Part shown: positions 39,421-47,115 of the stretch, piece after piece
How positions within the stretch are numbered: position 1 is the first letter of the stretch
Layout: each line of letters begins with the position of its first letter
Assembly: GCA_026002935.1 (NCBI GenBank)
Contig: BPGH01000001.1
Coordinates: 607,965 to 671,964 of the forward strand
Direction of reading: 5' to 3'
DNA from: Acidimicrobiia bacterium
GTDB lineage: Bacteria > Actinomycetota > Acidimicrobiia > IMCC26256 > PALSA-610
Length of the DNA stretch: 64,000 nt
The notes under the pieces: generated by a model
Databases searched by the model: none
Told to the model about the DNA's origin: nothing
The model's input: the letters and a program-made list of their open reading frames with translations, nothing else
Translations under genes and position numbers: made by a program

Positions 39421-39558
39421 GGACCCTGCCCGGTCCCGGGCATTCCGGACACTCCGGGCACGGGGCGTGTGCTGTCGGTCACAGCGCCGCCGCAGGTGTT
39501 CCCCGCGGTCGCCGGGTCGCGGACGATGCCGTCGCGGAGCGGGTGGGAACGGGCGGGT

Positions 39559-42174
39559 ATGACGGCACCGACGACACGATTCGACGACCTCGTGCCCCGC
39601 TGGCGCGCGGCGCGGCCGGCCCGGCACGTGGCCGCGGTGCTGCTCGCCGCGGTGGCGGTCGGCGCGCTGGTCGTGCCCCCCGCCGACCGGCCCGGCGCCG
39701 TGACCGCGGCCGTCCTGTTCGGGCTGGCGGCGGTCGCGGGCCTCGCGTCGGCGGCCCGGCGCGCGCGCTCGGGCGCCTACGTGGTCGCGGGGCTCGCGTT
39801 GGCGGGCGTGCACGCGCTCGTCGCCCCGGACGGACCGGAGACGGGGCACGCGACGGTCGCCATCGCGGTGGCGTCCCGGCTCGTTCTCGCCGTCGGCACC
39901 GCCCGGTGGGTCGTCGAGGACGCGAGCGGCGCGCGCACCAACGCGCTCGACACCTTCATCACGGCGCTCGCCGTCACCGCGGTGTCGTGGCCCGCGTTCG
40001 TGCAGCCGACCCTCGCGCACACCGCGGTGGGCGCGGAGCGCGCCGGCGCGGCCGGCCTGCTCCTGGCCGAGGTCGTGCTGCTGGTCGTGGCGGTCCACGC
40101 GCTGCTGACCGGCGGCCGGGACCGGCGGGCGCTGACCCTCCTCTCCTCGGGCACCGCGCTCTACGCGCTCGCCGGCATCGCGTCGACCCAGCAGTGGGTG
40201 TTCGGCGAGCGGTTCGAGCTGACGGCCCTCGTGATCGTGTGCCTCGCCTGCGTCGTCGTCCGGCCGCAGCGCGACCCGGGCGCTCCGCCCGGTGACGAGG
40301 ACCGCGCGGCGACCCGGTTGCGGATGCTGGCGGTCGTCATCGTCACGCTCGTCTGCCCCGCGGTCCTGTTCGGGTTCAGCCGGATGGAGGGGGGCCTCGA
40401 CGGCACGGCGCTCTACGCGGGCATCGTCGGGATGGTGACGTTCGCGTTGCTGACGGCCCGCTTCTGGAGCCTCGTCGGCACCGAGCGCGAGGTCGCGGTG
40501 CAGCACGGGATGCACCGCCTCGCGGCGCTGGTGCAGAACTCACACGACGCGATCTGTGTGGTCGACACGGTCGGCGTCGTCTCCTACGCCAGCCCCGCGA
40601 TCCAGGCGCTCACCGGCCTGCCGGCCGATCAGGTCCGCGGGACGGCGCTGGTGGACCACTTCGGGCGCGACGCGGCGCGCACCGTCGCGCTGGAGCTGGG
40701 CCGGGCGCGCCGGACGGGCCGGGGCGGCATCGTCGAGTTCGAGTGCCCGATCACCGGCCGCGACGGCGTCGAGCGGCACCTCGAGGCCACGGTCGTGAAC
40801 CTGCTCGACGACCGCAGCGTCGCCGGGCTGGTGGTGACGCTGCGCGACGCGACGGCCAGGAAGGTCCTCGAGACGGAGCTCGAGCACAAGGCGCTGCGCG
40901 ACGACCTGACCGGCCTGCCGAACCGGGCGCTGTTCATGGACCGCCTCCAGCACGCGCTCACCCGGCTCGGCCGGTCGCGCTCGAGGATCGCCGCGATGTT
41001 CGTCGATCTCGACGACTTCAAGGCGGTGAACGACGGCCTCGGCCACGCGGCGGGCGACGCCCTGCTCGTGGCCGTCGCACAGCGGCTGCAGGGCTGTCTC
41101 CGGCCCAGCGACACGGTCGCGCGGATGGGCGGCGACGAGTTCGCCGTGCTGCTCGAGGACGTCGGCGACGACGCCTCCGCGATCGAGACCGCGAACCGGC
41201 TGCTCGACGCGTTGCGCGAGCCGGTGACGATCGACGGGATGGACGTCGACGTGCCGGCGACGATCGGGCTGACGGTGGTGGACGTGCCCACCCCGCCGGG
41301 CAGCGTCATGCGTGACGCCGACATCGCGCTCTACCGGGCGAAGGAGGCCGGCAAGGGCCGCGTCGTCCAGTTCGACCCGACGATGCGCTGGGCCGCGTAC
41401 GAGCGGCTGCGGATGCGGACCCAGCTCGCGGGTGCCCTCGACGGCGGCCACCTGCGGCTCGTGTTCCAGCCGATCGTCGCGCTCGACTCGGGGCGCGTCG
41501 CCGGGGGCGAGGCACTGCTGCGGTGGGACGACCCCGATCTCGGTCCGATCCCGCCGAGCGAGTTCATCGCGATCGCGGAGGAGAGCGGTCTGATCCTCAC
41601 GATCGGGCAGTGGGTCATCGAGCGCGCGTGCCGGTACGCGATGTCGTGGGGTGACAACGGCGACGACGGCATCTACGTCAGCGTGAACGTGTCGGCACGG
41701 CAGCTGCGCGAACCCGAGTTCGCCCGGCAGGTGGCCGACGCGCTCCGCCGAACGGGGCTGAACCCGCGCCGCCTCATGCTCGAGCTGACGGAGACCGTGC
41801 TCGTCGACGAGATCGCGGCTCGTCACCTCAGCGAGCAGATCGTGCCGCTCGGGGTCCGCATCGCGATCGACGACTTCGGGACGGGCTACTCGTCGCTCGC
41901 CTACCTGCAGCGGTTCCCGGTCGACGTCGTCAAGATCGACAAGAGCTTCGTGGCGCAGATCGATCGCGACGGGATGCGGGCGGTGATCGAGAGCATCGCC
42001 GCCATCGCCGTGGTCATGGGGTACTCGAGCATCGCCGAGGGGGTGGAGACGCCGGCGCAGCTCGAGCAGCTCCTCGGCTTCAACTGCGGCTACGGCCAGG
42101 GCTACCACTACAGCGAGCCGCTGACGCCCGAGGCGTTCCTCGAACACACCGCGGCGCGCGTGCTCGTTCCCTGA
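39559..42174 (+). CDS. multi-TM PAS-GGDEF-EAL c-di-GMP enzyme
   Basis: 871 aa. About eight TM helices (residues 20-300), a PAS domain (ALVQNSHDAICVVDTVG), a GGDEF domain intact at 524-528 with the RxxD inhibitory site at 515-518, and an EAL domain with E651-A652-L653, DDFGTGYSSLAYL and AEGVETPAQL intact. Both diguanylate cyclase and phosphodiesterase activities are possible; the I-site predicts product inhibition. ATG at 39559 was preferred over an upstream GTG at 39469 but neither has a good site. It lies after asd and before a gene with PHO-box-like repeats. Confidence 0.92.
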   Translation: MTAPTTRFDDLVPRWRAARPARHVAAVLLAAVAVGALVVPPADRPGAVTAAVLFGLAAVAGLASAARRARSGAYVVAGLALAGVHALVAPDGPETGHATVAIAVASRLVLAVGTARWVVEDASGARTNALDTFITALAVTAVSWPAFVQPTLAHTAVGAERAGAAGLLLAEVVLLVVAVHALLTGGRDRRALTLLSSGTALYALAGIASTQQWVFGERFELTALVIVCLACVVVRPQRDPGAPPGDEDRAATRLRMLAVVIVTLVCPAVLFGFSRMEGGLDGTALYAGIVGMVTFALLTARFWSLVGTEREVAVQHGMHRLAALVQNSHDAICVVDTVGVVSYASPAIQALTGLPADQVRGTALVDHFGRDAARTVALELGRARRTGRGGIVEFECPITGRDGVERHLEATVVNLLDDRSVAGLVVTLRDATARKVLETELEHKALRDDLTGLPNRALFMDRLQHALTRLGRSRSRIAAMFVDLDDFKAVNDGLGHAAGDALLVAVAQRLQGCLRPSDTVARMGGDEFAVLLEDVGDDASAIETANRLLDALREPVTIDGMDVDVPATIGLTVVDVPTPPGSVMRDADIALYRAKEAGKGRVVQFDPTMRWAAYERLRMRTQLAGALDGGHLRLVFQPIVALDSGRVAGGEALLRWDDPDLGPIPPSEFIAIAEESGLILTIGQWVIERACRYAMSWGDNGDDGIYVSVNVSARQLREPEFARQVADALRRTGLNPRRLMLELTETVLVDEIAARHLSEQIVPLGVRIAIDDFGTGYSSLAYLQRFPVDVVKIDKSFVAQIDRDGMRAVIESIAAIAVVMGYSSIAEGVETPAQLEQLLGFNCGYGQGYHYSEPLTPEAFLEHTAARVLVP

Positions 42175-42194
42175 CCCGCGGCGCGCGGCGCATC

Positions 42195-42227
42195 CTCATC
42201 CCGCGCTCATCGCCCGCTCATCGGCCG
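42195..42227 (+). promoter_or_regulatory. three 11-bp direct repeats, PHO-box-like
   Basis: CTCATCCCGCG, CTCATCGCCCG and CTCATCGGCCG follow one another without gaps at 42195, 42206 and 42217. An 11-bp period and a [G/C]CTCATC core resemble the PhoP boxes of actinobacteria (GTTCAYC repeats). They end 5 bp before the TACGGT box, as for an activator touching RNA polymerase. Confidence 0.45.
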
Positions 42228-42245
42228 TCCGTACGGTCCGCCGAT
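42220..42245. promoter_or_regulatory. 26-bp imperfect palindrome containing the -10 box of the TPR-kinase gene
   Basis: ATCGGC...CCGTACGG...GCCGAT, symmetric apart from four positions. TACGGT (42232-42237) inside it is a plausible -10 with an 18-base leader before the GTG at 42256. It overlaps the third direct repeat. Confidence 0.4.
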
Positions 42246-42255
42246 CCGCGCCCGG

Positions 42256-43704
42256 GTGCTGTGCCTCGTCGGTCGATGGCGCCAGTCGCGAGGCGACTGG
42301 CCCGCCGCCGCGCGCGCCTACGGCGCGGCGGTGGCGCGGGACCCGTCGGTGGCGGGGTGGTGGTACCGGCTCGGGTGGGTGCGGGAGCGGATGGGCGACC
42401 CGGCGGGCGCGGCGGACGCCTACGGCGCGGCGGTGGCGCGGGACCCGTCGGTGGCGGGGTGGTGGTACCGGCTCGGGTGGGTGCGGGAGCGGATGGGCGA
42501 CCCGGCGGCCGCGGCGGACGCCTACGGCGCGGCGGTGGCGCGGGACCCGTCGGTGGCGGGCTGGTGGTACCGGCTCGGGCGGGTGCGGGAAGGGACGGCG
42601 TGCTTCGCGGGAGCCGAGGCGGCCTACCGCGCCGCGCTCGCACGGCGCGAGGAACCGGGCTGGCACCTGCGCCTCGCCCGGGTGCAGGGGCGGGGTCGGC
42701 CCCCGGCGACCGGGGGCCGCGTGCGGCGCCGCGCCGCGATGGACGCCTTCGCGGGCTGCGGCGGGTTCGAGGTGCTGCGGGACGTCGTCGCGCGCGCCGC
42801 GCCGGCTTCGGGGTTCCCGCCCGTCGTGTCGGAGGTGTTCCCGAGCGCCAACAACGTCGTCGTGAAGCACGTGTTCGCGGTGCGGATCCCGTCGTTGCCA
42901 CGGGTGATCGTCCACAAGGTCACGGCGAACCGTAACGAGGCGCGGGCGCTGCGGCTCGTCCACGGCTCGGCCCGGCGCCCCGCGCAGATCGCCGTGCCGG
43001 AACTGGTCGCGATCGTCGAGCGGGACGGCGTGGTGCACACCCTGTGCGAGTTCTGCGCGGCCGCCGCGGGCGCGCCCGGCGGTGTCACGGATCCCGGTGC
43101 GTCCGCGGCGCACGGGCGGATCCTCGCCGCGGTGGTGCCGATCCTCGACCCGGCGGAGGCCGCCGCGCTCACCGCCGTCGACTACTCGCGCGCGGGGCTG
43201 GAGGCCTCCTTCGCGCGGCTCGAGTCCTCGGGGGCGCTCGCCGACGCGCTCGCCGCGGATCCGCGGCTGCGCGGCGCGCTGCGGGAGGCGACCCGTCGGG
43301 TCGACGACCTGGTGGCGGTGGCGGCGTCGATGCCGCGCGTCTTCGGCCACAACGACGCGGGCCGGCGGAACCTGGCGTGGGTCGCGGGTCCCGACGGCGC
43401 CGTCGCGGCGGTGGTGCTCCTCGACTGGGGCCGGGCGGGCCCGAACCTGCCCGGTGCCGAGCTGCACCACCTGGTCCGCGCCCCGGGGGCGTCCGCCGCG
43501 GTCCGCGACGCGCTCGTGGCGGGTTACCTCGACGGCGCGCGCGAGCACCTGCGGGCGCTGACGCGCCGGGAGGTGGACCTCGGCGCGCACCTCTACGCGT
43601 TCGTGCGCCTCGCCGAGGCACCATCGGGCGGGCGGTTCACGGCCGCTCGCGTCGCCGCCGCGCTCCGCGCCGCGCGGCGGGCGGCCCGCCTCGCCGTCGC
43701 GTGA
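42256..43704 (+). CDS. TPR-repeat protein fused to an aminoglycoside-phosphotransferase-like kinase
   Basis: 482 aa. Residues 1-145 form about four TPR units of 34 aa; three are almost identical (AGWWYRLGWVRERMGDPA, YGAAVARDPSV). The rest is a kinase-like fold: Lys221 in VIVHKVTANRNEARALR, HNDAGRRNLAW at 365-375 (H-x-D-x4-N catalytic loop, here H365, D367, N372) and Asp390 in VVLLDWGRAGPN as the metal ligand. It resembles APH/choline-kinase enzymes, phosphorylating a small molecule or protein, with TPRs for docking. GTG start from promoter position. No signal peptide. Confidence 0.75.
   Translation: MLCLVGRWRQSRGDWPAAARAYGAAVARDPSVAGWWYRLGWVRERMGDPAGAADAYGAAVARDPSVAGWWYRLGWVRERMGDPAAAADAYGAAVARDPSVAGWWYRLGRVREGTACFAGAEAAYRAALARREEPGWHLRLARVQGRGRPPATGGRVRRRAAMDAFAGCGGFEVLRDVVARAAPASGFPPVVSEVFPSANNVVVKHVFAVRIPSLPRVIVHKVTANRNEARALRLVHGSARRPAQIAVPELVAIVERDGVVHTLCEFCAAAAGAPGGVTDPGASAAHGRILAAVVPILDPAEAAALTAVDYSRAGLEASFARLESSGALADALAADPRLRGALREATRRVDDLVAVAASMPRVFGHNDAGRRNLAWVAGPDGAVAAVVLLDWGRAGPNLPGAELHHLVRAPGASAAVRDALVAGYLDGAREHLRALTRREVDLGAHLYAFVRLAEAPSGGRFTAARVAAALRAARRAARLAVA
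42317..42598 (+). repeat. three tandem 102-bp direct repeats inside the TPR-kinase gene
   Basis: CCTACGGCGCGGCGGTGGCG recurs at 42317, 42419 and 42521, exactly 102 bp apart. Units 1 and 2 differ at only one or two bases over their length, and unit 3 keeps identity for about 75 bp before diverging. The period equals one 34-residue TPR. Confidence 0.93.
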
Positions 43705-43721
43705 GCCGACCGGGGGCCGGC

Positions 43722-43738
43722 GGCGCGCCGGGCGCGCC
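43722..43738. terminator. hairpin after the TPR-kinase gene
   Basis: GGCGCGC-cgg-GCGCGCC, a perfect 7-bp stem 17 bases after the stop and 8 bases before the minus-strand tRNA-Pro end. Confidence 0.4.
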
Positions 43739-43746
43739 CGCGGGAG

Positions 43747-43821
43747 TCGGGGTGCCGGGATTTGAACCCGGGGCCTCAGCGTCCCGAACGCTGCGCGCTA
43801 ACCAAGCTGCGCCACACCCCG
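43747..43821 (-). tRNA. tRNA-Pro (CGG)
   Basis: 75 nt on the minus strand. Acceptor CGGGGTG pairs with CACCCCG, discriminator A, anticodon loop TTCGGGA reads CCG, T-loop GTTCAAATC, D-loop AGCTTGGTTAGCG. CCA is not encoded. Confidence 0.95.
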
Positions 43822-43888
43822 TGTGAGCGCGGCGAGTGTAGCGGCCGGCCCCCGGCCCGCCCCGCCCGGCCCGGGGGGCAGGGCCGGC

Positions 43889-44626
43889 TCAGCCGACCTC
43901 GGCGACGGCGGCGAGCACGCGCCCGGCGAGCTCCGGGCGGCACACCAGCAGGTCGGGGAGGTAGGGGTCGGGGCGGTTGTAGCGCAGGGGCGAGCCGTCG
44001 AGCCGGGAGCAGTGGCAGCCGGCCGCGCGCGCGACCCCGACCGGCGCGGCCGAGTCCCACTCGTACTGGCCGCCGCCGTGCGCGTACACGTCGGCGGCGC
44101 CCTGCACCACCGCCATCGTCTTCGCGCCGGCCGAGCCCATCGGCACGAGCGTGCCGTCGAGCGCCTCGGCGAGCGCCGTCGCGAGCGCGGGCGGCCGGGT
44201 GCGCGACACGAGGATCCGCACCGGCCCGCCGGCGGCGGGGGCGAGCGCGGGCGGGTCGGCCGTCGACAGCACGACCCCCTGCGCGGGGAGTGCGACGGCC
44301 GCGGCCACGGGCACGCCCTCCCCGTCGACCAGCGCGACGTGCACGGCCCAGTCGGTGCGGCCCTCCTCCCCGAACTCGCGGGTGCCGTCGAGCGGGTCGA
44401 CGATCCAGACCCGATCGGCCGTCAGGCGCGCCGGGTCGTCCTTCGACTCCTCCGAGAGGATCGCGTCGTGCGGCCGGTGCTCCCGCAGGAACCCGAGGAT
44501 CAGGTCGTCGGCGCGCCGGTCGCCCTCCGCGCCCGTCGCGCCCGCGGCGCGCAGCTCCAGCAACGCGTCGCCGGCGAGCCGCGCGGCCGTCGCCGCGACC
44601 TGGTGGTCGTCCACGGCGCCGGTCAC
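43889..44626 (-). CDS. cysQ: 3'(2'),5'-bisphosphate nucleotidase CysQ-like (inositol monophosphatase family)
   Basis: 245 aa, lithium-sensitive phosphatase fold. Metal site: ILSEESKDDP (Glu), WIVDPLDGTREFGEEG (D-P-L-D-G-T) and EWDSAAPVGVARAAG (W-D-S-A-A-P). CysQ proteins remove the 3'-phosphate of PAP from sulfur assimilation; actinobacterial forms also act on inositol phosphates. Its GTG overlaps the stop of the response-regulator-like gene (GTGA) and that gene lies after two ArsA-type ATPases, forming a run of four minus-strand genes. Confidence 0.88.
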   Translation of the reverse strand: MTGAVDDHQVAATAARLAGDALLELRAAGATGAEGDRRADDLILGFLREHRPHDAILSEESKDDPARLTADRVWIVDPLDGTREFGEEGRTDWAVHVALVDGEGVPVAAAVALPAQGVVLSTADPPALAPAAGGPVRILVSRTRPPALATALAEALDGTLVPMGSAGAKTMAVVQGAADVYAHGGGQYEWDSAAPVGVARAAGCHCSRLDGSPLRYNRPDPYLPDLLVCRPELAGRVLAAVAEVG

Positions 44627-45009
44627 ACGCCCGTCGCCTGCGGCGTCCCGAGCAACTGCTTCGCGCAGCGGCGCAGGATCCCGGCGTCGACCGGCTTCAC
44701 CAGCATCGCGTCGACGTCGGCGCGCCGGGCGAGGAACCGGTCGGCTTCGCGGTCGAGCAGCAGCAGGATGCGCGCACGCTCGAGCCGCCCCGCCGACTCC
44801 TCCAGGCGCAGGTCGAGCGCGACGGCGATCCCGCCCATGTTGCCGATGTTGAGGTCGAGCACGACGAGGTCGGGGTGCTCGCGGGCGAACGCCTCGCGGA
44901 CGTCCTGGCCGCGGGTCACCTCGACCACGCGCATGTCGGGCGCCGTGAACGCGGCGCGCACCTGGTCGCGCACCCATCTGGCGTCGGCGGCAACGAGGAT
45001 CGTCGTCAC
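44623..45009 (-). CDS. single-domain response regulator receiver protein
   Basis: 128 aa. Receiver fold: VTTILVAADARWVRDQVR, then HPDLVVLDLNIGNMGGIAV with the phosphoacceptor Asp and LLLLDREADRF, VDAMLVKPVDAGIL with the conserved Lys. There is no output domain, so it would act by protein contact. GTG start with a TAGGGT box 8 bases upstream whose TAG is the stop of the ArsA-type gene. Coupled to CysQ by GTGA overlap. No histidine kinase in the window. Confidence 0.87.
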   Translation of the reverse strand: MTTILVAADARWVRDQVRAAFTAPDMRVVEVTRGQDVREAFAREHPDLVVLDLNIGNMGGIAVALDLRLEESAGRLERARILLLLDREADRFLARRADVDAMLVKPVDAGILRRCAKQLLGTPQATGV

Positions 45010-45017
45010 GGCCCGAG

Positions 45018-45023
45018 ACCCTA
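45018..45023 (-). promoter_or_regulatory. -10 box of the receiver-cysQ pair, overlapping a stop codon
   Basis: TAGGGT on the minus strand, 8 bases before the GTG; TAG is also the stop of the ArsA-type ATPase gene at 45021. Confidence 0.5.
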
Positions 45024-46151
45024 GTTGGGGAACAGCGCGCGGCCGACCTCGGAGAGCGCGTCGAAGTCGTAGACGTCGTGGGCGAGGTAGGGGACGAACG
45101 TGACGGAACCGGGGCCGATGCGGTCGCGCAGGCCCTCGAGGTGCCGGCGCTCGCGGACGGCGATCTCGCGGAAGTCCGCCAGGTTCTCGTACAGCACGGC
45201 CAGCCGGTGGGCGGCCCCGGGGTCCGCACCGGGGTGCACGGTGAGCTCGCGGGCGCGGGCGCGCAGCCCGTCGGGCGACTCGTCCCCGAACGGGGGGTGG
45301 ACGCGGTTCACGATGAGCGCCTCGACGCGCTGGTGGTGGTCGGTCAGGCGGTTCGCGAAGTAGGTCGCCTCCTCCACGGCGTCGCGCCGGGGCGACGTGA
45401 CGAGCACGAAGGCGGTGTCCGGATCGGCGAGCAGCTCCTCCACCGCCGTCGCCCGCGCGCGGAAGCCCTCCTCCATCCCCTCGAAGGCGCGGAAGAACGC
45501 GATCACGTCCTCGACGACCTCGCTGCCGACCACCCGCGACACGGTGCGCAGGAACGTCTGCACGGCGAGGCTCGCGACGCGCAGGTACGCGCGCGTCGGC
45601 ATCATCAGCAGCCGGAAGATCCGGTTGTCGAGCAGGCGCGTCAGCCGCCGCGGCGCGTCGAGGAAGTCGAGCGCGTGCCGGGTCGGCGGCGTGTCGACGA
45701 CGATGAGGTCGAAGCCGCCCGCGTCGTGCAGCTCGTGCAGCTTCTCCATCGCCATGTACTCCTGCGTCCCGCCGAGCGCGCCCGAGACGTTGCGGTAGAA
45801 CGTGTTCTCGAGGATCCGCCGGGCCTGCTCGGGGGACTCGGCGTTGCGGACGACGAGGTTGTCGAACGTCGACTTCGTGTCGAGCATCAGCGCCGAGAGC
45901 CGCCCGCCGGGCGCGCTGTGCGCCGTGCGCCAGCGCGACGGGTCGATCTCGCTCGGGGTGTCCGACAGGCGATCGAGGCCGAGCGCGTTCGCGAGCCGCT
46001 TCGCCGGGTCGATCGTGACGACGCACGCGTTCCGGCCGAGCCGCGCGCCCTGGAGCGCGAGCACCGCGGCCGTGGTCGTCTTGCCCACGCCGCCGCTCCC
46101 GCAGCAGATCACGACGCCGCGGTCGCGCACGAGGTGGGTGAGGTCGCTCAC
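45021..46151 (-). CDS. ArsA/Get3-family ATPase, second of a pair
   Basis: 376 aa. The deviant Walker A reads CCGSGGVGKTT, with Ser in place of the Lys that other ArsA/Get3 and MinD-like ATPases put at the first position. TIDPAKRLANALG is the switch I region, VVDTPPTRHALDFLDAPRRL the switch II, and VNRVHPPFGD near 280 the nucleotide pocket. The pair resembles Rv3680 of M. tuberculosis, next to Rv3679 there. GTG start overlaps the stop of the upstream ATPase (GTGA), implying a matched amount of both subunits. Confidence 0.88.
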   Translation of the reverse strand: MSDLTHLVRDRGVVICCGSGGVGKTTTAAVLALQGARLGRNACVVTIDPAKRLANALGLDRLSDTPSEIDPSRWRTAHSAPGGRLSALMLDTKSTFDNLVVRNAESPEQARRILENTFYRNVSGALGGTQEYMAMEKLHELHDAGGFDLIVVDTPPTRHALDFLDAPRRLTRLLDNRIFRLLMMPTRAYLRVASLAVQTFLRTVSRVVGSEVVEDVIAFFRAFEGMEEGFRARATAVEELLADPDTAFVLVTSPRRDAVEEATYFANRLTDHHQRVEALIVNRVHPPFGDESPDGLRARARELTVHPGADPGAAHRLAVLYENLADFREIAVRERRHLEGLRDRIGPGSVTFVPYLAHDVYDFDALSEVGRALFPN

Positions 46152-47101
46152 AACGCCTCGATGCCGCGTTCCAGCGCGTCGGCGAGCACGTCGAGGTCGG
46201 CCCGGCCGATGTCGGGGGTGAAGACGTACGGGAGGTGGATCTGTGGCAGCGGGAGGCGCCGCGCGAGCCGTTCGACCTGCTCCGTCTGGATCGCGTGCCG
46301 CTCGGCACGGAACGCGGCGGCGGCCGCGAGGTCGGCCGCCTCTCGGGGCGGGACGAAGCGGCCGATCGCGTCGGCGTCGCGCGCGATCGCCTCCGGTGAC
46401 GCGACGACGCCCGCGGGCAGCGGCTGGTAGCAGCCGTTGACGACGATCGGGCCGAGCGCGACGCCGGCGCGGTCCTCGACGGCGAACGCGGTGTCGATCG
46501 CCTCGCTCACCGGCGTCTCCTCGGGCACGGTGACGAGCATCACCTGGCAGCGCCGCGGGTCGGAGAGCAGCGCCACCACGTCGGCGGCCTGCTTGCGGAT
46601 CGGCCCGACCCGCACCGCGTCGAGCAGGCCGCGTGCGGAGAGCAGGAAGGTGATCGCGTGGCCGGCCGCGGGTGCGTCGACGACGATGAGGTCGGCGTCG
46701 CGGGCCTCCGACAGCGACTTCACCTTCCCGAGCACGAGGATGTCCTTCATCCCGGGGACGGCGGTCGCGACCACGTCGAGCGCGCCGGTGGCGACGAGAC
46801 GCCTCGAGATGCGGCGCATGCCGTGCGACTCGAGGTACTCGACGAGCGCCGCGTCGGGCGTGAGGAACCGGGCCCGGACGCCGGGCTCGAGCTCCGCCTC
46901 GTCGTAGGCGAGCGGCGGCGCCCCGAACATCGCGGGCAGCCCCGATTTGCCCTCGACCTCCACGACGAGCACCCTGAGGCCGGCGCGCGCGGCGGCGACG
47001 GCGAGCGTGGCCGTCACCGTCGTCTTCCCGACGCCGCCCTTGCCCGCGACGATCACGACGTGGGAGGTGGAGCAGAACTGCGCGACCTCCATCTCCCGCA
47101 T
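46148..47101 (-). CDS. ArsA/Get3-family ATPase, first of a pair
   Basis: 317 aa. Walker A is AGKGGVGKTTVTATLA with the signature Lys present. LVVEVEGKSGLPAMFG, MKDILVLGKVKSLSEARDADLIVVDAPAAGHAITFL and VNGCYQPLPAGV are family features resembling Rv3679. The paired product is expected to form a heteromeric cytosolic ATPase, perhaps a membrane-protein chaperone or stress protein. It starts only 14 bases from the divergent NfeD gene, so the two promoters overlap. Confidence 0.9.
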   Translation of the reverse strand: MREMEVAQFCSTSHVVIVAGKGGVGKTTVTATLAVAAARAGLRVLVVEVEGKSGLPAMFGAPPLAYDEAELEPGVRARFLTPDAALVEYLESHGMRRISRRLVATGALDVVATAVPGMKDILVLGKVKSLSEARDADLIVVDAPAAGHAITFLLSARGLLDAVRVGPIRKQAADVVALLSDPRRCQVMLVTVPEETPVSEAIDTAFAVEDRAGVALGPIVVNGCYQPLPAGVVASPEAIARDADAIGRFVPPREAADLAAAAAFRAERHAIQTEQVERLARRLPLPQIHLPYVFTPDIGRADLDVLADALERGIEAL

Positions 47102-47103
47102 GC

Positions 47104-47109
47104 TACGAG
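47104..47109 (+). promoter_or_regulatory. possible -10 box of the NfeD gene
   Basis: TACGAG, 6 bases before the ATG at 47116; last base is not T, so this is a weaker case of the leaderless pattern. Confidence 0.3.
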
Positions 47110-47115
47110 AGCCTG

